From: XYA12-FULL-58-9 sp001798605
GTDB lineage: Bacteria; Myxococcota; XYA12-FULL-58-9
Assembly: GCA_036736205.1 (NCBI GenBank)
Contig: DAINMX010000305.1
Coordinates: 1-6,526 of the forward strand
DNA: 6,526 nt
Direction of reading: 5' to 3'
Positions 1-6,387 of the stretch are shown piece after piece. The translations under genes were made by a program, and so were the position numbers. The first letter of the stretch is position 1. Every line of letters starts with the position of its first letter. Under the pieces are notes generated by a model. That model saw only the letters and a list, made by a program, of their open reading frames with translations. It did not search any database and had not been told where the DNA came from.

Positions 1-520
1 CGAAAGTTTGTGCCGGGAGTTTCACGCCACCTTCGAGCTCGAGCGCGGGCAAACCCGCGAAGTTGAGCTTGTCGCCAGCTTGAGAGTGAGACAAGAAAAT
101 CTTGGCCTTCTCAGGATCGGCGACCACACCCTTATTTTTGTACCAGCCGCTGGACGCCGGGAGAGTGGTTCCTGGCTCGACGTGCGGCGGGTCAATGACA
201 ATCGGAGGGACGATCGGAGGGTTGACGACGTTGACGCACTTCGCCTGGTAAAAACTCTCGAACTTCTCGTTGAAGGAGTGCTCAAGGTAGGTCTTGATGT
301 CTTTTTGGATCTGGCTTTGGGGTTGGAAACTTTTCAGTTCACCAAGCGAGAGTTTGGTACGGGATGTGCGCCCCTTCTGGGCGGCATCGAATACAGACTG
401 CAGCGCCGCGAGGGACTCATCCTTGTTGGCACCGAACGCATTCTTCCAATCGCTTTCGTTTGCCAGTTTGTTCGTCAGTTGTTCTTGGAAAAAGGTTATC
501 TTTTGAGCGTTGATCGGCAT
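1..520 (-). CDS. Hypothetical protein, N-terminal 173 residues (3' end outside window)
   Basis: I do not recognise this protein. The minus-strand reading frame starts with ATG at 520 and stays open to the window edge, so the C-terminus is missing. A strong Shine-Dalgarno (GGGAGG, about 8 nt before the ATG) supports this start. There is no signal peptide and no membrane segment. Residues 1-95 are hydrophilic and look mostly helical (start MPINAQKITFFQEQLTNK). Residues about 100-122 form a proline-rich linker (PPIVPPIVIDPPHVEPG). A second segment then begins near SSGWYKNKG (123-131). There is a single cysteine (C95). A two-part architecture joined by a linker is an inference from composition. 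An open plus-strand frame across the same DNA (8-556) has no comparable start signal and I take it as antisense. Upstream lies a plausible promoter; no neighbour hints at function. Confidence 0.72.
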   Translation of the reverse strand, partial: MPINAQKITFFQEQLTNKLANESDWKNAFGANKDESLAALQSVFDAAQKGRTSRTKLSLGELKSFQPQSQIQKDIKTYLEHSFNEKFESFYQAKCVNVVNPPIVPPIVIDPPHVEPGTTLPASSGWYKNKGVVADPEKAKIFLSHSQAGDKLNFAGLPALELEGGVKLPAQTF

Positions 521-594
521 GATTTTGTCCTCCCACTTGGAGCAATTTGCGGCTGACTTCGTTCATTTGTTGGGTATCCAAAATGGACACCACA

Positions 595-623
595 ATCATA
601 TTTCACCGAACAATAACCTGGAA
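595..623 (-). promoter_or_regulatory. Candidate sigma70-type promoter for the 1-520 gene
   Basis: On the minus strand TTCCAG (618-623) is followed after 17 nt by TATGAT (595-600), a good -10 match with a weak -35. It would give a leader of roughly 65-70 nt before the ATG at 520. The call rests on motif matching only. Confidence 0.3.
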
Positions 624-664
624 TTTGTCGTTCGTCTAGGTCTTTGCGAGCTGATCCCACGTGA

Positions 665-712
665 ATTGTGACAAATGTCCCGCCTTCTATTGTGACAAAT
701 GTCCCGCCTTCT
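665..712. repeat. Perfect 24-bp tandem duplication
   Basis: The 24-bp unit at 665-688 (starting ATTGTGACAAATG, ending CCGCCTTCT) is repeated without a mismatch at 689-712, with no spacer. It is followed by TAGGACAG. The unit contains GTGACA and a GGCGGGACA on the opposite strand. Perfect identity means either recent duplication or functional constraint. It could be a pair of binding sites for a regulator of the divergent neighbours or a left-over end of an insertion sequence whose terminus carries repeated transposase sites. No transposase fragment is visible next to it. Confidence 0.9.
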
Positions 713-781
713 TAGGACAGCTAAGTCGATGCCTTTTCAAACTGTTAGATTGCTTGTTTCGTCGCCCGTGGCAGCCTATGC

Positions 782-1726
782 ATGGCCGCGATGGAACTTG
801 CGATCTCCGTGGCCCAGTCCGTGGTCATCCTCTTTGGCCTCGGGGCGGTTGGATTTGCCGTGGTGGCCCGCAAGACGGTGCCCGAGCAGACCTTCGCGAC
901 CCTCGTACCCTTCGCACTCGATATTGCCTTGCCCGCGTTGGTGTTGGTCGAGATCGCTGAGAAGCTCGATCCCCAGGCCAATCCCAATTGGCATCTCTTT
1001 CCTTTTTGGATGGTTGGCTTTTACGGGGTGTCCTTTGCCTTTGCCTGGCTAACCTCCCACTGGGCGAAGCCCGAGAATCGTCGCGATTTCATCGGCAGCC
1101 TGCTCTATCACAACGCGATCTTCTTTCCCCTGGTGATCATCAAGGGTAGTTATGGCCATGCGTCAAATCTGGTGCCGCTGTTGTTTTTGCTCACCATGGT
1201 GAGCCCGCCTTTGGTGTTTAGCACCTACCCCTTGATCTGGGGCAAGCGCGGTCAACCCATCGCTTGGTCGAAGATAATCAACCCCGTCTTGATTGCGGCA
1301 GGGATCGGTTTGGCACTCAAGCTCAGCGGCGCGGTGCCGCATGTGCCCGCTCCCGTCAAGTCGATCATGGTGATGCTCGCGGGACTGGCGATTCCCCTGC
1401 TCATGTTGATCATGGGCGGTAACGTCTACGTCGATTTTCGCAAGAAGCTCGGCTTTGCCTATGGGGAGCTCGGCAAATACCTACTTCTCAAGCTGTTGGT
1501 CTTCCCCATGGTCGTGCTCGGATTGTTGTTGCTGCTTCGGCCCGATTCCGACTTGGCGTTCTTGCTGTTTTTGCAGAGTGCCGTGCCAGCTCTATCTGCC
1601 GTGCCAATTTTCGCCGAGCGCTGTGGCGGCAATCGTCATCTGTGTAATCAATTGTTGGTCGGAGGCTTCATCGCATCGGTGGTGACGCTGCCGATCATGC
1701 TCCGGGTGTTTGACAGCGTTTACTGA
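782..1726 (+). CDS. AEC (auxin efflux carrier) family transporter
   Basis: This is a 314-residue, very hydrophobic protein with about ten membrane segments (roughly 10-30, 38-58, 73-91, 107-122, 130-150, 166-183, 192-213, 232-253, 258-276 and 290-310), usual size and topology for AEC/BART-superfamily carriers of the inner membrane. Family-like signatures are INPVLIAAGIG (166-176), the helix-breaking IPLLMLIMGG (204-213) and SAVPALSAVPIFAERCGGN (266-284), which corresponds to the P-x-A...AE-x-Y-GG motif near the C-terminal helices. The substrate cannot be told from sequence; known bacterial members carry small carboxylates such as malate or malonate. An in-frame stop at 746-748 limits the start to ATG 782 or ATG 791 (residue 4). 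Neither has a clear Shine-Dalgarno, so translation may be weak. It stands alone and converges on cydB with a 7-bp gap. Confidence 0.85.
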   Translation: MAAMELAISVAQSVVILFGLGAVGFAVVARKTVPEQTFATLVPFALDIALPALVLVEIAEKLDPQANPNWHLFPFWMVGFYGVSFAFAWLTSHWAKPENRRDFIGSLLYHNAIFFPLVIIKGSYGHASNLVPLLFLLTMVSPPLVFSTYPLIWGKRGQPIAWSKIINPVLIAAGIGLALKLSGAVPHVPAPVKSIMVMLAGLAIPLLMLIMGGNVYVDFRKKLGFAYGELGKYLLLKLLVFPMVVLGLLLLLRPDSDLAFLLFLQSAVPALSAVPIFAERCGGNRHLCNQLLVGGFIASVVTLPIMLRVFDSVY

Positions 1727-1733
1727 GCCATCG

Positions 1734-2762
1734 TTAGTAGCTCGTCTCGGTCAAGCGAACCTTGCCGCGGAATGCCCAGTAGATGATGCCGGTGTAACCG
1801 AGCACGAACGGCATACCGATGGCCGCGATGACAAGCATGAGCGTGAGGGTCTTGGGGCTGGAAGCGGCTGTGAACAGGGTGACGTTGAATGCAGGGTCGT
1901 TGCTCGCGGTCACCAGGTTGGGGAACAGGGCGACGCCAAATAGAGCGACGAGCCCGGCGATGACGAGGGCACTGGAGACAAAGGCTTGCTTGAGTTTGTT
2001 TCGGTGGAGGCAGCGCGGAATATTGGCAATGGCAAGCACATTCAACACAGCGACGACGGCACCGATGGGGAAGTGGGCGAAGTTCGCAGTGGCGCGCGGC
2101 ACCAGGATGAGGGTGTACAGCGTGGTGAGCACATAGGCTGCGGTGAAGGCAAAGAACGCTCGCCACATCCAGGGTCGCAACCGTTGTTGAAACTCGCCCT
2201 CGGTCTTGAGGGCGAGAAACAGAGATCCGTGCGTGGCAAACATTGTCAGGCACAAAACTCCCACCATGACCGGATAGGGGCCGAGTTGGTCGAAGAGACT
2301 GCCGGTGAAGCTGCCCCGTTCATCCAAGGCGATGCCGACCATGGCGTTGCCGATGGCGACGCCAAAAAGGAGAGTGGCGAGGCCCGAGCCTGCGGAAAAA
2401 CTCCAGTCCCAGAAGCGGCGCCACCGGGGTGACTGCACTTTGCCGCGAAACTCTATCGACACGGCGCGGGATATCAAGGCGAACAAGAGTAGGATGAACG
2501 CCGTGTAGAAGCCGGAGAAGACTGTGGCGTAGGCCTCGGGAAATGCCGCAAACATGGCACCGCCAAAGGTGACCAACCAGACTTCGTTGCCGTCCCACAA
2601 GGGACCGATGGCGTTCATTGACAGGCGGCGCTCGTCGTCGTTTTGGGCCACCCATGGATGCAGAATGCCAACGCCGAGGTCAAAGCCGTCGAGGATGGCG
2701 TAACCTGCTAAGAGAAAGCCCAACAAGAGAAACCAGATAATCGCGAGTGTCTCCCAATCCAT
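1734..2762 (-). CDS. cydB: Cytochrome bd quinol oxidase subunit II
   Basis: This is the second integral subunit of the cytochrome bd terminal oxidase, an inner-membrane enzyme that oxidises quinol and reduces oxygen to water without pumping protons. The 342-residue protein has the expected hydrophobic profile with about eight or nine membrane helices. Diagnostic motifs are GFDLGVG (26-32, with D28 matching E. coli D29) and GPLWDGNEVWL (53-63, with D57 matching E. coli D58). Others are SRAVSIEFRGK (98-108) and the C-terminal AASSPKTLTLML (299-310) followed by GMPFVLGYTGIIYWAFRGKV. Its ATG lies 6 nt after the cydA stop. Its Shine-Dalgarno (AAAGGAG) sits inside the last codons of cydA, so the two are probably translationally coupled. 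No small CydX-type subunit follows, because the transporter gene ends 7 bp away on the other strand. Confidence 0.97.
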   Translation of the reverse strand: MDWETLAIIWFLLLGFLLAGYAILDGFDLGVGILHPWVAQNDDERRLSMNAIGPLWDGNEVWLVTFGGAMFAAFPEAYATVFSGFYTAFILLLFALISRAVSIEFRGKVQSPRWRRFWDWSFSAGSGLATLLFGVAIGNAMVGIALDERGSFTGSLFDQLGPYPVMVGVLCLTMFATHGSLFLALKTEGEFQQRLRPWMWRAFFAFTAAYVLTTLYTLILVPRATANFAHFPIGAVVAVLNVLAIANIPRCLHRNKLKQAFVSSALVIAGLVALFGVALFPNLVTASNDPAFNVTLFTAASSPKTLTLMLVIAAIGMPFVLGYTGIIYWAFRGKVRLTETSY

Positions 2763-2768
2763 GGTCGC

Positions 2769-4307
2769 TCACTCCTTTGACGCTGCCGCGTCGTCATCAA
2801 CGGTTCTGGTTAGCGAGTCGTTATGACCGGCGCGACCGCTGGCCGCATCAACAAAGCCGCCCGTCGCAGGTCCAGAACCGACGGCAATAGGGTCTGGTCC
2901 ATGTTTGATCTTGCGATCCAACACGAACAGCCACACGGCCAACAGTGCGAGGTAGATACCGGCAAAGCCAATGATCGAAGTGAGAACCTGACTGGCGTTT
3001 ACGCTCGGACTTCCTGCGTTTTGGGTGCGAAGCCCGAGTCTTTCATTGTAGGTGACAACACCCGCGTCGCCCAGGATCAATGCTCCCGCAGCATCGCGCT
3101 CAATGGGGGGATGCACGATCCACGGTTGACGCCCAACCTCGGTGGCGATCCAACCGGTTTCATTGGCGGCAATGGCACCAACCACGGCGAAGACAAACGC
3201 CCACAACAGCCAGCGGGTCTCGAAGAGCGTGCCACGCCACCACAAGAAGCTCGCAAGCAATGTGAGGCCAATGAATGTCATGCCCAAACCAACCATCAAG
3301 TGGTAACTCGCAAAGGGAATAAAGACCGGCGGTCGGTCTTGGGGGCGAAAACGATCGAGGCCAATCACCTCGGCGTCGAAATCGTAGTGCAGCAAGAAAC
3401 TCAGTCCCCCTGGGATGGCGAGATTGAAATGGATGGTCTCCTCCTCTGCGTCGGGAAAACCCACGAGGCTCATGGCGGCCGGCCCTGTCGCGAAATGGCC
3501 CTCGAAGGCAGCAAGCTTGGCCGGTTGAGTTCTGTAAACGCTGTTGGCCTGGTGATGCCCCGACACCAACGCCGCCAAGGAAGCGATGGTCGCGAAGATG
3601 AGGGCACCCGAGAAGGAACGTTTGGCAAACTCGATGTGGCGGTCACGTAAGATGTAAAACGCAGAGATGCTCATGATGAAGAAGGCACCGAGAATGAACG
3701 CCGCGATCAATACATGGACGAGACGGTGTACAGTTGAGGGATTGAAGACCATCGCCCAGAAGTCAACGATCTCTGCACGCAAGACAGGAGCGCCATCGAC
3801 GACCCATGGCTCTCCGTTGCGCGTCATTTGTACAATGTGATGGCCCGCCGGGGTTTGCTGCCAGCTGTTGGCAATGATGATCCACACCGATGAGAAGATC
3901 GAGCCAATCGCCACCATGACAGTGGAGATGAAATGCAGCCGCGGCGACACTCGGTCCCACCCAAAGACCATCACCGCGAGAAACCCAGACTCGAGGAAAA
4001 AGGCGAAGATGCCCTCGGCTGCCAGTGCAGAGCCGAAGACGTCACCGACAAAACGGGAGTATGTGGCCCAGTTGGTGCCAAACTGGAACTCGAGGACAAT
4101 CCCTGTGGCCACGCCCAAGGCGAAGTTCAGGGCAAAGATCTTGGTCCAAAACCTTGCCGCGATCCCGTAGAGCGGATCGCGACTCCTGAGAAACATGGCC
4201 TCGAGAAAAACCAACACCCCACCCATACCGATGGTGAGCGGCGGAAAGATATAGTGAAACCCGGCGGTGAGACCGAACTGTATACGGGAAAGAAATACGA
4301 CATCCAT
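2769..4307 (-). CDS. cydA: Cytochrome bd quinol oxidase subunit I, short Q-loop type
   Basis: This is the haem-carrying, quinol-oxidising subunit of cytochrome bd. The 512-residue protein keeps the key positions (E. coli numbering in brackets): H18 (H19, haem b595), H198 (H186) and M338 (M393) for haem b558. The proton-path acids E98 (E99) and E106 (E107), quinol-site K264 and E269 (K252, E257), and W386, E390 and R393 in GW-x3-E-x-GRQPW are also kept. The loop between K264 and M338 is about 75 residues, shorter than in E. coli, so this is the short Q-loop class. Oddities are H336 where E. coli has R391, an apparent insertion after GRQPW (about 397-425), and a hydrophilic tail from 470 on. 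I start at ATG 4307, with AGAAGG 5 nt upstream. The frame is open up to an ATG at 4439, but those 44 residues are polar, overlap the hemerythrin gene and lack family resemblance. Confidence 0.96.
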   Translation of the reverse strand: MDVVFLSRIQFGLTAGFHYIFPPLTIGMGGVLVFLEAMFLRSRDPLYGIAARFWTKIFALNFALGVATGIVLEFQFGTNWATYSRFVGDVFGSALAAEGIFAFFLESGFLAVMVFGWDRVSPRLHFISTVMVAIGSIFSSVWIIIANSWQQTPAGHHIVQMTRNGEPWVVDGAPVLRAEIVDFWAMVFNPSTVHRLVHVLIAAFILGAFFIMSISAFYILRDRHIEFAKRSFSGALIFATIASLAALVSGHHQANSVYRTQPAKLAAFEGHFATGPAAMSLVGFPDAEEETIHFNLAIPGGLSFLLHYDFDAEVIGLDRFRPQDRPPVFIPFASYHLMVGLGMTFIGLTLLASFLWWRGTLFETRWLLWAFVFAVVGAIAANETGWIATEVGRQPWIVHPPIERDAAGALILGDAGVVTYNERLGLRTQNAGSPSVNASQVLTSIIGFAGIYLALLAVWLFVLDRKIKHGPDPIAVGSGPATGGFVDAASGRAGHNDSLTRTVDDDAAASKE

Positions 4308-4342
4308 GGGGGCCTTCTGGGGACGAAACGAGTGAGTGAAAG

Positions 4343-4780
4343 CTAGTCGCTGACCGCGTCCTTTCGAGCGGAATGCAGGGCCTCGATAAACGGTCGATCG
4401 ACCATGCGCTCGTGACGCATGAACCAGTCGCTGGTCCATTCGGCGACCTCGCGGACGGTCAGAATCGTGTAAGGTGTGTTGAGGAACTCGGCGAGCTTGT
4501 TTCTGAAGGAACGGTGGGCCGCCTTGTGGGTCTCGGCGTACGCGTACTTGATTTCTGCCATCAACTGCTCTTCACGGGCAAAGTGCTGCTCAGCATAATT
4601 GGCCAAGAACTCGAGGTTGACGGCGAGCTCGCCTATATCCTGACCCGCTTTGCTCGCGGCGACGATCTTTTGCGCCCGGGTGTAGAATTCGCGATGCTGG
4701 TCATCGAGATCAACATCCCCGGTAACGATGTCGTCTGCCCACGTGAGTGGGGCACGCTTGATAGGCATTTTGGGTGGCAT
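4343..4780 (-). CDS. Bacteriohemerythrin (di-iron oxygen-binding protein)
   Basis: This is a single-domain hemerythrin of 145 residues, the normal size, predicted cytoplasmic because there is no signal peptide. All seven ligands of the di-iron site are present with canonical spacing: H29 (in DLDDQHREFY), H66 and E70 (HFARE), H85 and H89 (HKAAH), H123 and D128 (HERMVD). The protein should form the four-helix bundle and bind oxygen reversibly. ATG 4780 has AGGGA about 9-10 nt upstream, whereas the second ATG (4768, residue 5) has none, so I choose the first. It is the first gene of an operon, 35 bp ahead of cydA. Family members are known or proposed to carry, store or sense oxygen; delivery to the cytochrome bd encoded next to it is an inference from position. 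Confidence 0.95.
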   Translation of the reverse strand: MPPKMPIKRAPLTWADDIVTGDVDLDDQHREFYTRAQKIVAASKAGQDIGELAVNLEFLANYAEQHFAREEQLMAEIKYAYAETHKAAHRSFRNKLAEFLNTPYTILTVREVAEWTSDWFMRHERMVDRPFIEALHSARKDAVSD

Positions 4781-4803
4781 TGGCTTTGTTCCCTCGCGTG
4801 TGC

Positions 4804-4832
4804 ATTTTGACGATTCTCGCAGCTTCCCGCAA
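4804..4832 (-). promoter_or_regulatory. Weak candidate promoter for the hemerythrin-cydAB operon
   Basis: On the minus strand TTGCGG (4827-4832) and CAAAAT (4804-4809) are 17 nt apart. Transcription would begin near 4797, leaving a leader of under 20 nt that still includes the AGGGA ribosome binding site. I see no convincing FNR/ANR box (TTGAT-N4-ATCAA) in the region, although oxygen control would be expected for such an operon. Confidence 0.22.
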
Positions 4833-4852
4833 CCCTTGTATGTCGACGTGCC

Positions 4853-4879
4853 GATGATGTCGATGTTGTCGATGATGGT
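4853..4879. repeat. Three imperfect 9-bp tandem repeats
   Basis: The units GATGATGTC, GATGTTGTC and GATGATGGT follow one another without spacers in the divergent region between the hemerythrin operon and sthA. They could be a small regulator-binding array or simple-sequence drift. Confidence 0.5.
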
Positions 4880-4886
4880 GATTAAG

Positions 4887-4916
4887 TTGAGTTTGTGACA
4901 GTGGACAGCTTAGCAT
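4887..4916 (+). promoter_or_regulatory. Candidate promoter for sthA
   Basis: TTGAGT (4887-4892) and TAGCAT (4911-4916) are 18 nt apart, each matching four of six consensus bases. The leader would be about 40 nt and would contain the 12-bp palindrome. Evidence is motif matching only. Confidence 0.27.
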
Positions 4917-4938
4917 AACAGTGGCGAAGTCGCGGTTC

Positions 4939-4950
4939 TGTGGCGCCACA
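4939..4950. promoter_or_regulatory. 12-bp perfect palindrome in the sthA leader
   Basis: TGTGGCGCCACA reads the same on both strands and sits 14 nt before the sthA start codon, just ahead of the GAGGT ribosome binding site (4956-4960). It may be an operator for a dimeric repressor acting on sthA. With no loop it would make a poor hairpin in RNA. The regulator is unknown. Confidence 0.4.
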
Positions 4951-4964
4951 CCGATGAGGTCTGC

Positions 4965-6386
4965 ATGAGCAACTACGATGTCGTCATTCTGGGGGCGGGG
5001 CCCGCTGGGGAGAGGGCTGCGATCCAGGCGGCCAAGATCGGCAAGCGGGTGGCGCTGATTGAGCGAGAACACGTCGTAGGTGGCACCGGGGTGGTTTGGG
5101 GTGCCATTCCATCCAAGACCCTGCGTGAGAGCGCGAGCTTTGTGCGCTCGATTACCAGTCGCAAGCTGGATGGCATCCCCGTCAACATTGGCGCTGAGAT
5201 TTCCATTGCTGATTTCATGTATCGCGAGCGCATGGTCGTGCAACGGGAGCTCGAGCTCATCAACAAGGCGCTCGACCGTTGGGCGGTCGATCTCATTCAC
5301 GGCCAGGGTCGCATTCTTGACGAGCATCGAGTCGTCGTCGAGAACCGTCACGGCCAGTCCCGAATACAGCTCAGCGCCGACTTTATTGTCATTGCCACGG
5401 GCTCAAGCCCTAACCACCCGGAGGATGTCGACTTTGATACCGACGTCGTCTTTGATTCGGCGACGATTCTCAAGCTACCGCGAATGCCCCGTTCGATCAT
5501 CGTGCTCGGGGCAGGTGTCATTGGTGTCGAGTATGCAGCCATCTTTGCGGCCTTGGGCCTGCAGACCACCTTGGTGGACACCCGGCCGCAGATGCTTCCC
5601 TTTGTCGACAGGGAGATCATTGAGATTTTGCAGCGAGAGTTGCGCAAGTTGCACATGGTGATCATTCACGATGACCACTACGCCCGGGTCGAGAGAATTG
5701 ACGGTAAGCCACCGTCTGTGCGCGTCCACACGCGAGAGGGCAACACCGTTGAAGCCGACGTGCTTCTCTATTGTGTTGGACGAGATGGCAACAGCAAAGG
5801 CCTTGGTTTGGAAAACGTCGGGATCCAACCAAACGAGCGCGGACTCATTCCCGTCAACAGTTTCTTCCAGACCTCGATGTCGCACATCTACGCCATCGGC
5901 GATGTGGTGGGGTTTCCTGCCCTAGCGAGCACCTCCATGGAGCAGGGCCGTCAGGCAATCCGGCACGCTTACGGCGTCGCGGGCCCAAAGGGCGACACTG
6001 CGGTGTTACCCTTTGCGATCTATTCGATTCCCGAGGTCAGCTATATTGGTGCCACAGAAGAGGAGCTCGTGGCCGCTGGTACCGAATACGTTGCAGGTCG
6101 GGGCCGCTATGAGCTCAATCCACGCGGGCAGATTATTGACGATACGGGGGGGTTGCTGAAGCTGCTCTTCGAGAAAGCGTCGATGCGCCTGCTAGGGGTG
6201 CACATTGTCGGCACCGGTGCCTCAGAGCTCATCCACACGGGGCAAGCTTTTCTCTACGATGGGACAGATGCCACTCAAATCGCCGAGACGTTGTTCAACT
6301 ACCCGACACTTTCAGATCTCTACCGCCACGCGTCCCTCGATGCTCTGATGCAGGCGAACAAGCTCGATGCGCTGATGGCGCGATGA
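4965..6386 (+). CDS. sthA: Soluble (Si-specific) NAD(P)+ transhydrogenase, cysteine-less redox site
   Basis: This cytoplasmic flavoprotein probably moves hydride between NADPH and NAD+, balancing the two pools. The 473-residue length is close to E. coli SthA (466). In order: FAD-binding GAGPAG (10-15), the former disulfide region GGTGVVWGAIPSK (39-51), ATGS (144-147), NAD(P)-binding GAGVIG (182-187), second FAD motif YAIGDV (309-314), then a dimerisation domain with SIPEVS (354-359). The C-terminal FNYPTLSDLYR (444-454) matches SthA (FNYPTMAEAYR in E. coli). It lacks the His-Glu pair of lipoamide dehydrogenase and glutathione reductase, so it should not be a disulfide reductase. Unusually, both cysteine positions of the CxxxxC site are lost (G42 and A47); E. 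coli SthA keeps the first. GAGGT 4 nt before ATG 4965 supports the start. It is divergent from the hemerythrin-cydAB operon and followed at once by a terminator hairpin. Confidence 0.9.
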   Translation: MSNYDVVILGAGPAGERAAIQAAKIGKRVALIEREHVVGGTGVVWGAIPSKTLRESASFVRSITSRKLDGIPVNIGAEISIADFMYRERMVVQRELELINKALDRWAVDLIHGQGRILDEHRVVVENRHGQSRIQLSADFIVIATGSSPNHPEDVDFDTDVVFDSATILKLPRMPRSIIVLGAGVIGVEYAAIFAALGLQTTLVDTRPQMLPFVDREIIEILQRELRKLHMVIIHDDHYARVERIDGKPPSVRVHTREGNTVEADVLLYCVGRDGNSKGLGLENVGIQPNERGLIPVNSFFQTSMSHIYAIGDVVGFPALASTSMEQGRQAIRHAYGVAGPKGDTAVLPFAIYSIPEVSYIGATEEELVAAGTEYVAGRGRYELNPRGQIIDDTGGLLKLLFEKASMRLLGVHIVGTGASELIHTGQAFLYDGTDATQIAETLFNYPTLSDLYRHASLDALMQANKLDALMAR

Positions 6387-6387
6387 T

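Larger units (their letters stand above)
521..781. other. Non-coding divergent intergenic region
   Basis: This 261-bp stretch separates the minus-strand hypothetical gene from the plus-strand AEC transporter. It holds the candidate minus-strand promoter (595-623) and the 24-bp tandem repeat (665-712). A possible -10 for the transporter is TTAGAT at 745-750, preceded by TG, but no convincing -35 accompanies it. Small open frames here (for example minus 417-599 and plus 661-960) show no ribosome binding site and look spurious. Confidence 0.6.

Noticed and set aside
8..556. 182-residue plus-strand open frame
   Set aside because: It lies antisense to the minus-strand gene starting at 520, which has a strong ribosome binding site; this frame has none and its product looks like a shadow translation.
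665..712. CRISPR-like array
   Set aside because: There are only two copies and no spacer between them, so this is a simple tandem duplication.
1727..1733. Search for a CydX-like small subunit after cydB
   Set aside because: Only 7 bp separate the cydB stop from the transporter stop and no short hydrophobic reading frame with a ribosome binding site was seen on the minus strand there.
2823..3650. 275-residue plus-strand frame inside cydA
   Set aside because: It is antisense to a gene with all cytochrome bd subunit I motifs; long antisense frames are expected in GC-rich coding DNA.
4308..4439. N-terminal extension of CydA from ATG 4439
   Set aside because: The 44 extra residues are basic and polar, overlap the hemerythrin coding sequence and do not resemble CydA, whereas ATG 4307 gives the family-typical N-terminus with H18 in place and has AGAAGG upstream.
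4710..5351. 213-residue minus-strand frame over the sthA start and hemerythrin start
   Set aside because: It is antisense to well-identified sthA, overlaps the hemerythrin 5' end and its His/Arg-rich translation resembles no protein family.
4965..6386. sthA gene read as lipoamide dehydrogenase or mercuric reductase
   Set aside because: Both redox cysteines and the C-terminal His-Glu catalytic pair are missing, while the FNYPT motif and overall length match soluble transhydrogenase.
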